This document shows positions 62,479-64,000 of a DNA stretch of 64,000 bases, piece after piece. Every line of letters begins with the position of its first letter. Within the stretch, counting starts at the first letter, position 1. This DNA is from Mesorhizobium sp. B2-8-5 (GTDB lineage Bacteria; Pseudomonadota; Alphaproteobacteria; Rhizobiales; Rhizobiaceae): NCBI RefSeq assembly GCF_006440675.2, contig NZ_CP083951.1, forward strand, positions 4,497,501 to 4,561,500, read 5' to 3'. Both the position numbers and the translations under genes were made by a program. The notes beneath the pieces were generated by a model that was not told where the DNA came from, did not search any database, and was given only the letters and a program-made list of their open reading frames with translations.

Positions 62479-64000
62479 CTAATCCCGCGGTTCGCGGCCC
62501 TTGAGGATCGCTTCCGAGAAGGTGATCTCGGTGAACAGCTTGCGCGCCGTATGGTCATTGATGTCGCCACGGCGAAGCATCGCCTGCAGTTCGGCCCGCT
62601 CGGCCTCGATGCCGGCAAGCCTGAATCCGAGCTCGATCCGCCCGGATTCGCGGGTCTCGGCGCGCGCTTCGTCGGCGCCGTCGGAGAGCGAGATGCGCCG
62701 CCGGTAGATGGATGCGACGCTCTCGGCGATGGCAAGCTTCATGTGCGCCTCCCCTTCACTGCCGTCGCTGGCGAGGCCTTCGATCCTGGCGATGGCCGCG
62801 TTGGCTGCGCCGACGCGGGCGCGGCGCTCTTCGGCCGCACCTGGATGCTCGCCGGGCTCGACGAGGCCTCGCGAAACCGTTGGCAGGGCAAGGCTGGCGA
62901 TCGCCAGCGAGCAGATGATGACGCCGGCAGCGAGGAAGATCACGAGGTCGCGGGCCGGAAAGGGCGAGCCGTCTTGCAAGGTAAGCGGCAGGGACAGGAT
63001 GCCGGCCAGCGTCACCGCGCCGCGCACGCCTGCAATGGAGCCGGCAAGCCTGACGCGAAAGCCAAAGGGTTCGGCTTTGCGCCTGCCGAGCCGCGCGGCA
63101 AGCACGGCGCCCATGTCGCCAATCCAGATCCAGACATAGCGCAGCCCGATCAGGCAGAGCGTGAGCAACAGCACGGTCAATGCCGGCTCGAACAGCCAAT
63201 GCCGGGTCGTCAATTCCGGCGGCACCTTGCGGATGATGTCGGGCAGTTGCAGGCCAAGCAGGATGAAGAGCGAGCCGTTGAAGATGAAGATCAGCATCGA
63301 CCAGAGCGAGATCGTCTGGATGCGCGCCGAGACCGCCATGTGGCGGACGATGCCGGAGTATCCGGTCAGAAGACCGGCGGTGACCGCCGCCAGAACGCCC
63401 GACGCGTTCAAATGCTCGGCGACCAGATAGGCGACGAAGGGCAACAGCACCATGACCAGCACCTGCGCCTCGGCCGGTGTGCTGGTGATACGGCCGAGGA
63501 TCTGCAACGACTTCGCGGCGATGAACAGCGCCGCGATGCCGGCGAGAATGCCGATCGCCACAGCCAAGAAGAAGCTCAGAGATGCCTCGGCGAACGAAAA
63601 GCTGCCGGTCAGCGCCGCCGCGACCGTGAAGCGGAACATCACCAGACCCGAGGCGTCGTTGAGCAGGGATTCGCCTTCCAATATGTGCATCAGCCGCGCC
63701 GGGACGACATTGCGGTCGACGATCGAGGACACGGCGACCGCATCGGTCGGCGACAGCACGGCGGCCAGAGCGAAGGCGACGACCAGCGGGATGCTCGGCA
63801 CCAGCCAGTGCAAGGCGTAACCGAAGCCGACGATGGTGAAGAAGACGAGCCCGATGGCGAGGTCGAGGATCGGGCTGCGCAACGCTATCAGTTCGCGCTT
63901 CGGCGCCGAGAAGGCGTCACCGAACAGAAGCGGCGGAATGAATACCAGGAGGAACAGCTCCGGGTCGATCTCGACATGCAGGCCGCGTGCCGGCCAGGCC
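62479..64000 (-). CDS. CPA1-family sodium/proton antiporter (N-terminus beyond window)
   Basis: About 506 residues are visible, running off the right edge. Membrane helices contain LFLLVFIPPLLFGDAFSAP, LSPTDAVAVSSIVDR with the ion-binding Asp, HILEGESLLNDASGLV and a run to GVIICSLAIASLALP. A cytoplasmic tail of about 150 residues (RARVGAANAAIARIEG and following) is helical. This fits the NhaP/CPA1 group with exchange of sodium or potassium for protons. The upstream start is outside the window. Confidence 0.9.
   Translation of the reverse strand, partial: AWPARGLHVEIDPELFLLVFIPPLLFGDAFSAPKRELIALRSPILDLAIGLVFFTIVGFGYALHWLVPSIPLVVAFALAAVLSPTDAVAVSSIVDRNVVPARLMHILEGESLLNDASGLVMFRFTVAAALTGSFSFAEASLSFFLAVAIGILAGIAALFIAAKSLQILGRITSTPAEAQVLVMVLLPFVAYLVAEHLNASGVLAAVTAGLLTGYSGIVRHMAVSARIQTISLWSMLIFIFNGSLFILLGLQLPDIIRKVPPELTTRHWLFEPALTVLLLTLCLIGLRYVWIWIGDMGAVLAARLGRRKAEPFGFRVRLAGSIAGVRGAVTLAGILSLPLTLQDGSPFPARDLVIFLAAGVIICSLAIASLALPTVSRGLVEPGEHPGAAEERRARVGAANAAIARIEGLASDGSEGEAHMKLAIAESVASIYRRRISLSDGADEARAETRESGRIELGFRLAGIEAERAELQAMLRRGDINDHTARKLFTEITFSEAILKGREPRD

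Overview
The window looks like a chromosomal segment of a Mesorhizobium-like alphaproteobacterium (Hyphomicrobiales, Phyllobacteriaceae). This is inferred from uniformly GC-rich coding sequence, rhizobial gene orders (CBP3-type chaperone / DUF177 / plsX / fabH / ihfA / merR; glyA / nrdR / ribD / ribE / ribH / nusB), the families DUF930 and DUF2842, and palindromic intergenic repeats carrying the AACCGGTT core that is common in this group. No phage, transposase, CRISPR array or plasmid function was found. Both ends are cut inside genes: an enoyl-CoA hydratase at the left and a CPA1-type cation/proton antiporter at the right.

Layout. 0-5.6 kb: enoyl-CoA hydratase, hotdog thioesterase, the rplM-rpsI ribosomal operon with its own promoter and a structured leader, a LysR / aldo-keto reductase divergent pair, and a glycerophosphodiesterase. 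5.7-12.2 kb: acyltransferase-3, agmatinase, type 2 argC, an APH(6)-like kinase, heme A synthase and small membrane or secreted proteins. 12.2-23.0 kb: a polysaccharide region (deacetylase and CelD-like GNAT; then a Wzc/ExoP-like co-polymerase with a degenerate nucleotide site, a Wza-like lipoprotein, a GT4, a WcaJ-type priming transferase and a Wzy/WaaL-like polymerase). 23.0 kb: tRNA-Pro(GGG).

23.2-31.5 kb: a complete glucitol/sorbitol-type PTS (GutM, EIIC, EIIBC, EIIA, and a fused HPr-Enzyme I) with a SorC regulator, two unrecognised genes and a HAD phosphatase. No sorbitol-6-phosphate dehydrogenase is present. 31.5-37.6 kb: a DUF930 TonB-like protein, then an operon of a SAF-domain oxidoreductase with E1-alpha, E1-beta and E2 of a secondary 2-oxoacid dehydrogenase. 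The E2 linker is encoded by a palindromic repeat.

37.8-41.2 kb: small genes (YbaK, an HTH protein, secreted proteins, a histidine-rich peptide) and a TupA-like pseudogene. 41.3-46.4 kb: the lipid/IHF core cluster and a BamE lipoprotein. 46.4-48.0 kb: an RmlC-like cupin and a GT2. 48.1-54.4 kb: a proton-pumping pyrophosphatase and a YehZYXW/OsmF-type ABC importer. 54.5-62.4 kb: an MFS permease and the riboflavin/nusB/nrdR/glyA operon, interrupted by an O-methyltransferase.

The observations most worth a second look are: the S9 tail and stop codon present three times in frame at the end of rpsI; palindromic elements that became protein (the E2 linker) or supply a stop codon (ribD); the sorbitol PTS with no visible dehydrogenase; a 24-bp tandem repeat at the start of the polymerase gene; and a frameshifted TupA-like remnant. 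All functions are read from sequence and remembered family features; no database search was run.
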